Shown: positions 15,147 through 23,241 of the stretch, in pieces
Layout of the letters: each line of letters starts with the position of its first letter
How positions within the stretch are numbered: the first letter of the stretch is position 1
Assembly: GCA_910574015.1 (NCBI GenBank)
Contig: CAJSYQ010000017.1
Span: forward strand, 17,698 to 73,162
Direction of reading: 5' to 3'
DNA length: 55,465 bases
Source: Eubacteriaceae bacterium
GTDB lineage: Bacteria; Bacillota; Clostridia; Lachnospirales; Lachnospiraceae
Notes under the pieces: generated by a model
Told to the model about the DNA's origin: nothing
Database searches by the model: none
The model's input: the letters and a program-made list of their open reading frames with translations, nothing else
Program-made: the position numbers and the translations under genes

Positions 15147-15437
15147 TTGAAACAGTATGAAGTTACACTCACAGGTCACTTTGAAAAGACCGTTTCCATC
15201 TATGCAGACAGCCCCGAACAGGCAGCGGAAAAGTTAAAGATTATCCTGTTTGACACCGACCTTGTGAGGTTTTCCGATGGGGATTTTGTCTGCGGCGAAG
15301 CGGATATTAAGGACGAAGATGAGGACGGATGTGAAGAAATAGAAACCGAGGGCGGGGGATTTGAGAATGAAGATTGTTCTGGCTGTCCGTACTTCTGCCC
15401 CGTGTGTGGAGAATGTATGTATGAGGGCGAAGATTAA
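15147..15437 (+). CDS. DpnD/PcfM-like small protein with C-terminal Cys cluster
   Basis: The 96-residue protein starts at TTG 15147, 8 bases after AGAGAGGA; an alternative TTG lies at 15141. The N-terminal half (KQYEVTLTGHFEKTVSIYAD) resembles DpnD/PcfM proteins of conjugative plasmids. The C-terminus is strongly acidic and ends in a cluster, CSGCPYFCPVCGECMY, which could bind zinc. The function in transfer is unknown. Confidence 0.6.
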   Translation: MKQYEVTLTGHFEKTVSIYADSPEQAAEKLKIILFDTDLVRFSDGDFVCGEADIKDEDEDGCEEIETEGGGFENEDCSGCPYFCPVCGECMYEGED

Positions 15438-15500
15438 AGACACGTCTTACCAAGCACTGAATTTGGTTATCCATCTGCCGATGGAAACAAAATTCGCTTG

Positions 15501-15530
15501 TTAGGGGAAAGCTCCCCTAATACCCCGTAA
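15501..15530 (+). other. Candidate oriT of the ICE
   Basis: A perfect hairpin, TTAGGGGA / TCCCCTAA with an AAGC loop, is followed directly by TACCCCGTAA. It lies in the gene-free stretch just before MobC and relaxase, the usual place for a MobP oriT. A similar hairpin (TTTAGGG/CCCTAAA followed by ACCC) is next to mobC in IME2. The nick position is not known. Confidence 0.5.
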
Positions 15531-15597
15531 AAAGAACAATGCCAAAGTATGCCGCCATGCCGTGTGCGGCACGGCGGTCACAGAAAGGAATCCAAGA

Positions 15598-15762
15598 ATG
15601 AGTGAGTTTTTATATTTTATCCTCGGCGCAACGCTCGGCGGCATGGTCGGCGTGGCGGCTATGTGTGTGTTGCAGATTCACAGGCTGTCCGAGGGAAAGG
15701 GGGATTTGGATGCGGAAACGAAACGTGCAGATACTGTTCCGACTGACCGAGGAAGAAGCTGA
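15598..15762 (+). CDS. DUF3789-type small membrane protein
   Basis: The 54-residue protein begins MSEFLYFILGATLGGMVGVA with one transmembrane helix (about residues 4-26) and a charged tail. This matches the DUF3789 proteins that precede MobC in Tn1549-like ICEs. The ATG at 15598 has AAAGGAA upstream. Its 3' end overlaps mobC by 53 bases in another frame, indicating translational coupling. The function is unknown. Confidence 0.7.
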   Translation: MSEFLYFILGATLGGMVGVAAMCVLQIHRLSEGKGDLDAETKRADTVPTDRGRS

Positions 15763-16042
15763 ATACCTCTGCTCCCTTGCGGAGAGGGCGGGACACTCCA
15801 GACAAGCCCTGCTCCAGTCGATGGTCATGGGCTACCGCCTATGTGAGAAGCCAGACCCAGAGTTTTATAAAATCATGCGGGAATTGTCCGCCATCGGCAA
15901 CCGCATCAACCAGCTTGCGGCAAAGGCGAACGCCTTAAACTTTGTGGACACGCCGATGCTCTATGACGAAGCCAAACGGTGGCGGGACTTCCGTCTGGAC
16001 GTGAGCAGGAGCTACCTTGTTCCGAGGAAGATGTCTGGCTGA
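15710..16042 (+). CDS. MobC-like relaxosome accessory protein (ICE)
   Basis: The 110-residue basic protein starts MRKRNVQILFRLTEEEAEYL and has the ribbon-helix-helix plus helical layout of plasmid mobilization proteins (MobC, Pfam MobC domain: IGNRINQLAAKANAL). It binds oriT and helps the relaxase nick. Its stop overlaps the relaxase start as ATGA, so the two are coupled. It is homologous in role to the IME2 protein at 41570-41872. Confidence 0.85.
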   Translation: MRKRNVQILFRLTEEEAEYLCSLAERAGHSRQALLQSMVMGYRLCEKPDPEFYKIMRELSAIGNRINQLAAKANALNFVDTPMLYDEAKRWRDFRLDVSRSYLVPRKMSG

Positions 16043-17499
16043 TGGCGGTCTGCGAAATCTGGGACGTAAAGGGCAGGCTCGACCATCCTATCGACTACGC
16101 CGAGAACCCAGAAAAGACCGCCAACCCCAAATACAGCAGAGCCGACCTGCAGGCGATGGGCGATGTGATGAAGTATGCCACCAACGGTGACAAGACCGAG
16201 CAGCAGTTTTTTGTCACGGGCGTAAACTGCGACCCGTCTACGGCAAGGGACGAGATGATGATAGCCAAAGCACAATGGAACGACCAGAGCGAAATAGTCT
16301 GCTACCACGGCTTCCAGAGCTTTAAGGCAGGCGAGGTCACGCCAGAGCAGGCACATGAAGTCGGCGTGAAGTTGGCGGAGAAGATGTGGGGCGACCGATT
16401 TCAAGTCGTTGTAGCCACTCACCTTAATACGGAATGCCTGCACAATCATTTTGTTGTCAACTCCGTTTCCTATGTGGACGGAAAGCACTATCACGATAAC
16501 AAAAAGAATCTGCGGTTATTGCGTAAGCGTTCGGATGAATTGTGCCGTGAGTATTCCCTATCAGTCATCGAACACCCAAGCGGCAGGAAGAAGCCTTATG
16601 CTTTATACCAAGCCGAGAAGAACGGTCTGCCTACAAGGGACACCGTGGCACGGCAGGCGGTGGACGAAGCCATCTCAAAATCATTTACGCTGAAAGATTT
16701 TGACCGTCAGTTGTCGGAAATGGGATACCGCATCAATTTTGACCCTAACAGAAAATACTGGACGATTATCGGGAAAGGGTGGCAAAGACCAAAGCGGCTC
16801 TACAAGCTCGGCGATGATTACACCAATGAAAGGATAACGGAACGCATATGGGAAAATTCCTATGCGGTCAAATTTCAGAGCTTTTCCAAAGAGCAGCCGC
16901 AGGTCAAAGTGTACCGTGTCCGTGGCTCTCTGAAGGACGCAAAGAAAATCGGCGGATTGCGTGGGCTGTATCTCCATTACTGTTACAGGCTCGGTATTTT
17001 GCCAAAGAAGAAACAACAGAACTATGCACGGCTTCACTATCTTCTGAAAGACGATTTAATGAAGATGGACGCCATCACAGATGAAACAAGGCTGCTCTGC
17101 CGCAACCACATCGACACGGCGGAGCAGCTTTTGTCCTATAAAGGCTCTCTGGAATCCGAGATGCAGGAGCTGACCGAACAGCGTAAGGGGCTTTACTCCC
17201 AATCCCGAAAATCCGTTGGCAAAGAAACCCCCTGCGGGGATACCTCTATGCCATGCGGCAATAACGAGGAAAAAGAAGCGGTCAAGGCTCGATTGTCGGA
17301 AATCACGGGGCGCATGAAAACACTGCGGAGGGAGGTCAGATTGTGCGAGGGAATCGAAGCCCGCAGCGGCACTATCAAAGAGAAGTTGCAGACCATACGG
17401 GCAGACGAGAACAAAGAAAAAGGAAAGGAGCTGATGAAGTATGAACACAGGCGGCGAAGCGGCGGAGCAAATCGTAAGGATGAGCTTGGAGGGATTTGA
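16042..17499 (+). CDS. MobP-type relaxase (ICE)
   Basis: The 485-residue VirD2-like relaxase starts at ATG 16042, overlapping the mobC stop. Motif I includes the candidate catalytic Tyr in HPIDYAENPEKT (about residue 17). Motif III has the His residues THLNTECLHNHFVVN (about residues 126-140). The C-terminal part is a helical coiled coil with a basic end. It nicks the ICE oriT and pilots the strand through VirD4. It resembles the IME2 relaxase at 40217 over the catalytic domain. It overlaps pcfB by 59 bases in another frame. Confidence 0.9.
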   Translation: MAVCEIWDVKGRLDHPIDYAENPEKTANPKYSRADLQAMGDVMKYATNGDKTEQQFFVTGVNCDPSTARDEMMIAKAQWNDQSEIVCYHGFQSFKAGEVTPEQAHEVGVKLAEKMWGDRFQVVVATHLNTECLHNHFVVNSVSYVDGKHYHDNKKNLRLLRKRSDELCREYSLSVIEHPSGRKKPYALYQAEKNGLPTRDTVARQAVDEAISKSFTLKDFDRQLSEMGYRINFDPNRKYWTIIGKGWQRPKRLYKLGDDYTNERITERIWENSYAVKFQSFSKEQPQVKVYRVRGSLKDAKKIGGLRGLYLHYCYRLGILPKKKQQNYARLHYLLKDDLMKMDAITDETRLLCRNHIDTAEQLLSYKGSLESEMQELTEQRKGLYSQSRKSVGKETPCGDTSMPCGNNEEKEAVKARLSEITGRMKTLRREVRLCEGIEARSGTIKEKLQTIRADENKEKGKELMKYEHRRRSGGANRKDELGGI

Positions 17500-18328
17500 G
17501 GTCGCAGCCAGAATCACGGGGGCGGGTGCGAAGAACATCGCAATCCTGCTCTATTCCATTTTAAAAGAGGAACAGAAAACCAAAGGAAAGGCAAGGCTCA
17601 CAAACATGCTCCGTTCTGGGAAAGAATTAAAGGTCTTTACCGTAAAGAGCGGCGACTTGAAGAAGTTCACGCAGGAAGCCAAGAAATACGGCGTACTCTA
17701 CTGCGTCCTCGCAGACCGTAAGAACAAAGACCCCAATGCGGAGGTGGACGTGATAGCGAGAGCCGAGGACGCATCAAAAATCAGCCGCATCGTGGAGCGG
17801 TTCAGCCTTGCATCGGTAGATACCGCTTCCATTGTGACCGAAGCGGAGAAATCGAAAGGGGCAAAGGGCAAAACGAAAGAAGAAAAGAGCAAGCGGAAAG
17901 ATGCCAAGACCGCAGATGCGAAAGACGCAGGGGCAAAGGACGGTCAGCCAGAGCCAGACATCGGTGTGGAGGAAAAGGCGGAGAAAGACAAACTCATGGA
18001 TGCCCTTATGGGAAAGCCCATGCAGAAAGAGGAAAACGCCCCAAACCCCTCGGTGGCAAAGACAGAAAAATCCACTCTGTCCGAGCCTACCTTAAAGCAG
18101 CAAAGGAAGCCCGCAGAGGGGGCTACTATGGCTAAGGCGGAAAAGCCGTCAGTCAGGGAGGAACTGTGGAAAATCAAGGAAAGCCGCAAGGAGCAGGAAG
18201 CGGACGCTTCCCCGAACCTTGACAAAGAGAAATCTCCCGACAGGGCGAAGAAGCCGCCCGCAGGAAAGACGGAGCATAAGCAGCCCCAGAAGCGGAAACG
18301 GAAACCAAAATCGAAAGGAGCAAGATAA
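17441..18328 (+). CDS. pcfB: PcfB-like protein (DUF3801)
   Basis: The 295-residue protein has a conserved N-terminal domain (residues 1-135; GGEAAEQIVRMSLEGFEVAA, then GVLYCVLADRKNKD) and a long low-complexity Lys/Glu/Pro tail rich in KEK and AKD runs. PcfB of pCF10 is a relaxosome accessory factor that links DNA processing to the coupling protein, and the position between relaxase and VirD4 fits. The start overlaps the end of the relaxase gene. The tail is probably disordered. Confidence 0.85.
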   Translation: MNTGGEAAEQIVRMSLEGFEVAARITGAGAKNIAILLYSILKEEQKTKGKARLTNMLRSGKELKVFTVKSGDLKKFTQEAKKYGVLYCVLADRKNKDPNAEVDVIARAEDASKISRIVERFSLASVDTASIVTEAEKSKGAKGKTKEEKSKRKDAKTADAKDAGAKDGQPEPDIGVEEKAEKDKLMDALMGKPMQKEENAPNPSVAKTEKSTLSEPTLKQQRKPAEGATMAKAEKPSVREELWKIKESRKEQEADASPNLDKEKSPDRAKKPPAGKTEHKQPQKRKRKPKSKGAR

Positions 18329-18330
18329 GC

Positions 18331-19191
18331 ATGAGCATTTATGACGTATTCAGCGGTGGCAGACCTTTTAACAAAGAGGAATGGGCTGCCCAGAAACAGG
18401 AGCAGCGGAAAGCAGCCTATGAGCTGATAGACAACACCTGCTCGGAAATGATGGTGGACGGAGGTGCGTTTCAGCAGTACCTTGACGTGCAGGGGCATTT
18501 TGACCGCTACTCCGTCAACAACGCAATCTTGGTGTCGGCACAGATGCCAGAAGCGACGCAGCTCAAAGATTACGGCAGTTGGAAACAGAGCCGTGCCTAT
18601 GTGGACAAGGACGCACAGAAAATCACCATCCTTGAGCCGGGGAAAGAATACGAGCGGGAGGACGGCTCAAAGGCGGTCGGCTATAACGCAAAAGTGGTCT
18701 ACGACATTTCCCAGACCTCGGCAAAGGACAGGCAGCAGCCGCAGGAAGCTAAAACCATGCGGGAGCTTGTGTCGGCGATGATTGACGCAAGCCCCGTTTC
18801 CTTTGTGCCTGTCGATGACCTTGAGCTGCCTGCGTTCTATGACAGCGCACAGCAGACCATCTTCATCAAGACGGGGCTTTCCGAGGAACAGCTCTTTGTC
18901 AGCATGGCAAAGGAAGTGTCGGCGGCGGTCTTTGACTTCAAGCACAAGGAGAGCCGTGACGCTTCGGACTTCAAGTCGTTCTGCGTCGCCTATATGGTAA
19001 GCTCCCGCTATGGCGTGGACACAAAGGGATTTAGCTTTGACAAACTCCCGAAAGAGTTTGAGGGCATGGAAACGCAGGAATTTAAGGGCGAGCTTGGCTC
19101 GATGCGTGACGTACTCGGCGAAATCCAGTCGGATATGTATAAGAGCCTTGAGAAGAACAAGCCGCCCAAATCCAAAGAGCAGGAACGCTAA
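18331..19191 (+). CDS. ArdC N-terminal-domain protein
   Basis: The 286-residue protein has the ArdC-like block FDRYSVNNAILVSAQMPEAT, then DYGSWKQSRAYV and ITILEPGKEYERED, at about residues 50-115. ArdC proteins bind single-stranded DNA and can inhibit host restriction. The C-terminal half has an FVSMAKEVSAAVFD segment but lacks a clear HExxH metalloprotease motif, so the zinc domain may be degenerate. It starts 2 bases after pcfB. Protection of incoming DNA is the likely role. Confidence 0.7.
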   Translation: MSIYDVFSGGRPFNKEEWAAQKQEQRKAAYELIDNTCSEMMVDGGAFQQYLDVQGHFDRYSVNNAILVSAQMPEATQLKDYGSWKQSRAYVDKDAQKITILEPGKEYEREDGSKAVGYNAKVVYDISQTSAKDRQQPQEAKTMRELVSAMIDASPVSFVPVDDLELPAFYDSAQQTIFIKTGLSEEQLFVSMAKEVSAAVFDFKHKESRDASDFKSFCVAYMVSSRYGVDTKGFSFDKLPKEFEGMETQEFKGELGSMRDVLGEIQSDMYKSLEKNKPPKSKEQER

Positions 19192-19206
19192 TCGGAGGTG
19201 CAGCCT

Positions 19207-19404
19207 ATGAAAGAAGAACGATACCACTTGGCATTGGACAAATACGATAAGAACATCGTCCTCAATGCCCTCAACACCCTGCGGACGCAGCAGATACAGG
19301 AGGAACGCCCCACCGAGCCTGTTGACGAGTTGATAAGCAGGGTGGCATACGCCCCGACCAAGAAAGTAAAGGTCGCCCCGTGCAAGTGCCATGAAGAACG
19401 GTGA
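19207..19404 (+). CDS. Small conserved ICE protein
   Basis: The 65-residue protein starts at ATG 19207 with CGGAGGTG upstream. It reads ERYHLALDKYDKNIVLNAL and later PTEPVDELISRV. The same layout is recognisable in the 29-residue product at 48018-48107 (KYYIVIDEKERRIISNAL), so both belong to one small family common in clostridial ICEs. It overlaps the virD4 start by 14 bases. The function is unknown. Confidence 0.6.
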   Translation: MKEERYHLALDKYDKNIVLNALNTLRTQQIQEERPTEPVDELISRVAYAPTKKVKVAPCKCHEER

Positions 19405-21184
19405 CGACGATAAGGCAGGCTTAATCCTCTCTTTATGTGGGATTGTCCCTGTCGTATGGCTTGCCCTGCTGACTGCCCCTTATGTCAGCGGCGGCATCGT
19501 GGAGATTATAGAGAATCTATCCGTGGCAATGGAGAACCCGTTTTCCATAACGGTGTGTAAAGACAGCGTAAGGACTGTCCTTATTTTCCTGCTTGCCTAC
19601 GGCATGGGAATTGGCGTTTATTTCTCCACACGCAGGAACTACCGCAAAGGGGAGGAACACGGCTCTGCCAAATGGGGCAACGCAGGTGCTTTGAATAAAA
19701 AGTACCGTGATAAAGACGCATCGGAAAACAAGCTGCTGACCCAGAGCGTCCGCATCGGGCTTGACGGGAAGAAACACAGGAGGAATCTGAATATCCTCGT
19801 GGTGGGCGGCTCTGGTGCGGGAAAGACCAGATTTTTTTGTAAGCCCAACGTCATGCAGTGTAACACGTCAATGGTAATCCTAGACCCGAAAGGCGAGATT
19901 GTCCGTGACACGGGCGGGCTTCTGGAAAAGAAAGGCTATGAGGTGCGTGTGCTTGATTTAATCAATATGCACAAGAGCCACTGCTACAACCCGTTTGTTT
20001 ATTTAAGAAATGACAACGACGTGCAGAGGTTGGTAACAAATTTATTTAAGGCGACCACGCCGAAAGGAAGCCAGTCGCAAGACCCGTTCTGGGACACGGC
20101 GGCGAGTATGCTTCTATTGTCCCTCGTGTTCTATCTGAAATACGAAGCCCCGCCAGACGAGCAGAATTTCCCGATGGTGATGGAGCTTCTAAGGGCAGGC
20201 GAGGTAAGGGAAGATGACGACGGCTATGTAAGCCCGCTTGACGAACTGTTTGACCGTTTGGAGATGGTGAACCCAGAGCATATCGCATTAAAGTATTACA
20301 GAGATTATCATTCTGGTTCGGCAAAGACACTAAAGAGCATCCAGATAACCCTTGCCGCAAGGCTTGAGAAGTTCAATCTAGAAAGCCTTGCATCTCTGAC
20401 CGCTACGGATGAGCTGGATTTGCCGTCTTTGGGCGAAAAGAAAGTCGCACTGTTCGCACTGATACCAGACAACGACACCAGTTTCAATTTCCTTGTGTCG
20501 CTGTTATACACGCAGCTATTCCAACAGTTATTCTACCTCGCCGACCACAAGTACGGCGGGAGCCTGCCCGTCCACTGCCAGTTCATTATGGATGAATTTG
20601 CGAACGTCAGTTTGCCCGATGACTTTGACAAGATTTTGAGCGTCATGCGTTCTCGTGGCGTGTCGGTCAGCATCATTTTACAGAACTTGGCACAGCTTAA
20701 AGCGTTATTCGAGAAACAATGGGAAAGCATCGTCGGGAACGCCGACGAGTTCCTCTATCTCGGCGGAAACGAGCAGAGTACCCATAAGTTTGTGTCGGAG
20801 CTGTTAGGCAAGGCGACCATCGACACCAACACCTATGGGAAAAGCTCTGGGCGGAGCGGCAACTATTCCACAAACTACCAGATTTCGGGGCGTGAGCTTT
20901 TAACCCCAGACGAGGTGCGTATGCTAGACAACCGCTACGCACTTCTTTTTGTGCGTGGGGAACGCCCCGTCATGGATTTGAAGTACGACATCCTGAAACA
21001 CCCGAATGTGAAACTGACCGCCGACGGTGGGAAGCCGCCGTATATCCACGGCGAGCCGACGCAGGCGGTCGCAACCTTTGTGTTTGGCGGGGATATTCCA
21101 AAAGACGCTGTTGCGCTTAACCCTGTCAGCACATCCTATGAGCTTCTGTCCGATGAGGACTTGGAAGAAATATTCAATTTATAA
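19391..21184 (+). CDS. virD4: VirD4/TraG-type coupling protein
   Basis: The 597-residue ATPase couples the relaxosome to the mating channel. Two transmembrane helices lie at about residues 10-36 and 62-78. Walker A is GGSGAGKT at about 139-146 and Walker B is FIMDEFANV near residue 398. The C-terminus matches TraG/TraD TraM-recognition features (QNLAQLKALFEKQWESIVGN, then LYLGGNEQSTHKFVSELLG). The length fits the Tn5252/Tn1549 group. It is followed after 14 bases by the Maff2 gene. Confidence 0.93.
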   Translation: MKNGDDDKAGLILSLCGIVPVVWLALLTAPYVSGGIVEIIENLSVAMENPFSITVCKDSVRTVLIFLLAYGMGIGVYFSTRRNYRKGEEHGSAKWGNAGALNKKYRDKDASENKLLTQSVRIGLDGKKHRRNLNILVVGGSGAGKTRFFCKPNVMQCNTSMVILDPKGEIVRDTGGLLEKKGYEVRVLDLINMHKSHCYNPFVYLRNDNDVQRLVTNLFKATTPKGSQSQDPFWDTAASMLLLSLVFYLKYEAPPDEQNFPMVMELLRAGEVREDDDGYVSPLDELFDRLEMVNPEHIALKYYRDYHSGSAKTLKSIQITLAARLEKFNLESLASLTATDELDLPSLGEKKVALFALIPDNDTSFNFLVSLLYTQLFQQLFYLADHKYGGSLPVHCQFIMDEFANVSLPDDFDKILSVMRSRGVSVSIILQNLAQLKALFEKQWESIVGNADEFLYLGGNEQSTHKFVSELLGKATIDTNTYGKSSGRSGNYSTNYQISGRELLTPDEVRMLDNRYALLFVRGERPVMDLKYDILKHPNVKLTADGGKPPYIHGEPTQAVATFVFGGDIPKDAVALNPVSTSYELLSDEDLEEIFNL

Positions 21185-21198
21185 GGAGGATTTACCCT

Positions 21199-21555
21199 AT
21201 GAAACTTTTCCAGAAAAACGAGAAGAAAGCAACCCAGAAACTGCCGATGACAGGCAAGGTAAAAAAGGGCTTCCGCCATTACTGCGTGGCGGTGCTTGCC
21301 GTTATGATGGTATTTGGCACATCCATGACCGCCTTTGCCGCCAATGACCCGATTGCCGTCGTCAACAACCTTTCCAATTTCATCTTCGGTCTGATACGGG
21401 CGGTCGGGATGATTATGCTCGGCTTCGGCATCGTGCAGGTCGGCTTGTCGCTGAAATCCCACGACCCGTCCCAGAGGGCGAACGGTTTCCTCACACTGGC
21501 GGGCGGCGTTGTGATTACCTTTGCGAAAGAGATTTTGACCCTCATCACAGGCTAA
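21199..21555 (+). CDS. Maff2-family small membrane protein
   Basis: The 118-residue protein has a basic N-terminus, a hydrophobic segment with a signal-like AFA site (VLAVMMVFGTSMTAFA, about residues 34-49) and two later hydrophobic helices (NFIFGLIRAVGMIMLGFGIV and the C-terminal region). This is the Maff2 layout, a VirB2/VirB3-like component found between VirD4 and the VirB6-like gene in this ICE family. It probably forms part of the membrane channel. Confidence 0.8.
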   Translation: MKLFQKNEKKATQKLPMTGKVKKGFRHYCVAVLAVMMVFGTSMTAFAANDPIAVVNNLSNFIFGLIRAVGMIMLGFGIVQVGLSLKSHDPSQRANGFLTLAGGVVITFAKEILTLITG

Positions 21556-21598
21556 TCCAAAACAGACTAAAATAACAGACTGACACAAGACAAGATAA

Positions 21599-21630
21599 CG
21601 GGGCAGATCCGCTCTGCGGAACTTGCCCCG
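21599..21630 (+). terminator. Strong hairpin between Maff2 and VirB6-like genes
   Basis: CGGGGCA and TGCCCCG, then TCCGC and GCGGA, pair around a TCT loop, leaving one small internal mismatch. No T tract follows directly, so it may stabilise the upstream mRNA or cause partial termination within the operon. Confidence 0.55.
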
Positions 21631-21660
21631 CTATCAAATTTTAAGAACGGAGGTGGTCGA

Positions 21661-22497
21661 ATGTCAGACAACTGGGTAGTCCAGAACTTGGAGAACGCCC
21701 TTGACACATGGAATGAAAAGTTAGCCGAGATATGGCAGCTCATCACCCAATCCCCAGAAACCTTTAAAGGCGGTGCGATATGGAAAGTCATCGTTGACAT
21801 CCACGGAGCGTTGCAGGCGATAGGGCTTGCCCTGCTCGTGCTGTTTTTCGTCGTCGGCGTGATGCGTACCTGCGGCGACTTCGCAAGCGTGAAGAAGCCC
21901 GAACACGCATTGAAGCTGTTCATCCGCTTCGCCCTTGCGAAAGGTGCGGTCACTTACGGCTTGGAGCTGATGATGGCTCTGTTCAAAATCGTGCAGGGCG
22001 TGATTTCTGCAATCATGAAAGCCGCAGGCTTCGGCTCGGCGCAAAAGACCGTGCTGCCGCAGGAGATTGTGACAGCCGTGGAGGACTGCGGCTTTTTCAA
22101 GAGCATCCCTCTCTGGGCGGTCACGCTGATAGGCGGGCTGTTCATCACGGTATTGTCGTTCATTATGATAATGTCGGTGTACGGCAGGTTTTTTAAGCTA
22201 TATTTATATACCGCCATCGCCCCCGTGCCGCTGTCCTCGTTTGCGGGAGAGCCGAGCCAGAGCGTGGGAAAGAGCTTCATCAAGAGCTACTCCGCCGTGT
22301 GCCTTGAGGGGGCAATCATCGTGCTTGCCTGCATCATCTTCTCGGTGTTTGCGGCGTCCCCGCCCGCAGTCAACCCCGATGCGGCGGCAGTCACGATGGT
22401 GTGGGGCTATATCGGGGAATTGGTGTTCAATATGCTCGTCCTTGTCGGTGCGGTCAAGATGGCAGACCGTGTGGTAAGGGAAATGATGGGCTTGTAA
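21661..22497 (+). CDS. VirB6/TrbL-like membrane protein
   Basis: The 278-residue protein has about six hydrophobic helices (for example LQAIGLALLVLFFVVGVMRT, then VTLIGGLFITVLSFIMIMSV and CLEGAIIVLACIIFSVFA). This is the CD0411/TrbL type of polytopic channel protein of the type IV secretion apparatus. The ATG at 21661 has GGAGGTGGTCG upstream. It lies between Maff2 and the small gene preceding PrgI. Confidence 0.85.
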   Translation: MSDNWVVQNLENALDTWNEKLAEIWQLITQSPETFKGGAIWKVIVDIHGALQAIGLALLVLFFVVGVMRTCGDFASVKKPEHALKLFIRFALAKGAVTYGLELMMALFKIVQGVISAIMKAAGFGSAQKTVLPQEIVTAVEDCGFFKSIPLWAVTLIGGLFITVLSFIMIMSVYGRFFKLYLYTAIAPVPLSSFAGEPSQSVGKSFIKSYSAVCLEGAIIVLACIIFSVFAASPPAVNPDAAAVTMVWGYIGELVFNMLVLVGAVKMADRVVREMMGL

Positions 22498-22523
22498 TTA
22501 TCCAACAGGAAAGGAAAATTGAA

Positions 22524-22760
22524 ATGAAAAAAGAAACGAAGTATTACCAGAATTATAATATCCATTTGTTAAATGGAGAAGTCATCGGGGCTTCCGAAGC
22601 CTATGACCTGCCTGCTGAAAAAGGACTGGTCGGAAAATTTGAAAAAGCTGACGATAATGAGATATTTGAAATCGGGGATGCCATTTCTGGATTTGCATAT
22701 ATCCCAAAACGCAGCATCCTCTTTATTTCGACGGGGGATGTCGGGGAGGAGAGGTGCTGA
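22524..22760 (+). CDS. Small unknown protein inside the transfer operon
   Basis: The 78-residue soluble protein starts at ATG 22524 with AGGAAAG upstream. It reads YYQNYNIHLLNGEVIGASEA, then EIGDAISGFAYIPKRSILFI, which suggests a small beta-rich fold. It separates the VirB6-like and PrgI genes, which are usually adjacent, so it looks like an insert. The next gene starts one base after its stop, so it is translated within the operon. The function is unknown. Confidence 0.6.
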   Translation: MKKETKYYQNYNIHLLNGEVIGASEAYDLPAEKGLVGKFEKADDNEIFEIGDAISGFAYIPKRSILFISTGDVGEERC

Positions 22761-22761
22761 T

Positions 22762-23241
22762 ATGGAAGTCAAGATAAATAAGGAAATCCGCAACTACACG
22801 GAATCCATGTTCTTCGGGCTGTCGATGCGGCAGTTCCTGTTTTCCGTGCTTGCCTGCGGTGTGGCGGTCGGCTTGTTCTTCCTGCTCCGTGGCAGGTTCG
22901 GGACGGAAACATTGAGCTGGATGTGCATCTTGGGGGCTTCCCCTTTTGCGGTCATGGGATTTGTAAGGTACAACGGCATGACCGCCGAGCAGTTTGTGTG
23001 GGCATGGATAAAGTCGCAGTTTCTGATGCCGAAGAAGATTTTATTTGTCCCAGAGAATTTATATTACGAAGCGGTGAAGCAGGCACTGGACGCACATGAG
23101 AAAGGATTGCCCGCCGTGCAGGATAAGAAAAAATACAGGAGGGCAAGGCGCAAGGCGGCAAGGGAACGGAAAAAACAGGCTGAAAAAGCCAGAAAGAAAA
23201 ATAAGGAATCAAGAAAGCGCAAGGAGGTAGAACATGATTAA
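22762..23241 (+). CDS. prgI: PrgI-family protein (VirB3-like)
   Basis: The 159-residue protein has two transmembrane helices (FLFSVLACGVAVGLFFLL and the LGASPFAVMGF segment, residues about 22-65) and a very basic C-terminus (RRARRKAARERKKQAEKARK). This is the PrgI/VirB3 layout. It precedes VirB4 and overlaps it by 8 bases, as in related ICEs. It probably anchors the VirB4 ATPase at the membrane channel. Confidence 0.85.
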   Translation: MEVKINKEIRNYTESMFFGLSMRQFLFSVLACGVAVGLFFLLRGRFGTETLSWMCILGASPFAVMGFVRYNGMTAEQFVWAWIKSQFLMPKKILFVPENLYYEAVKQALDAHEKGLPAVQDKKKYRRARRKAARERKKQAEKARKKNKESRKRKEVEHD

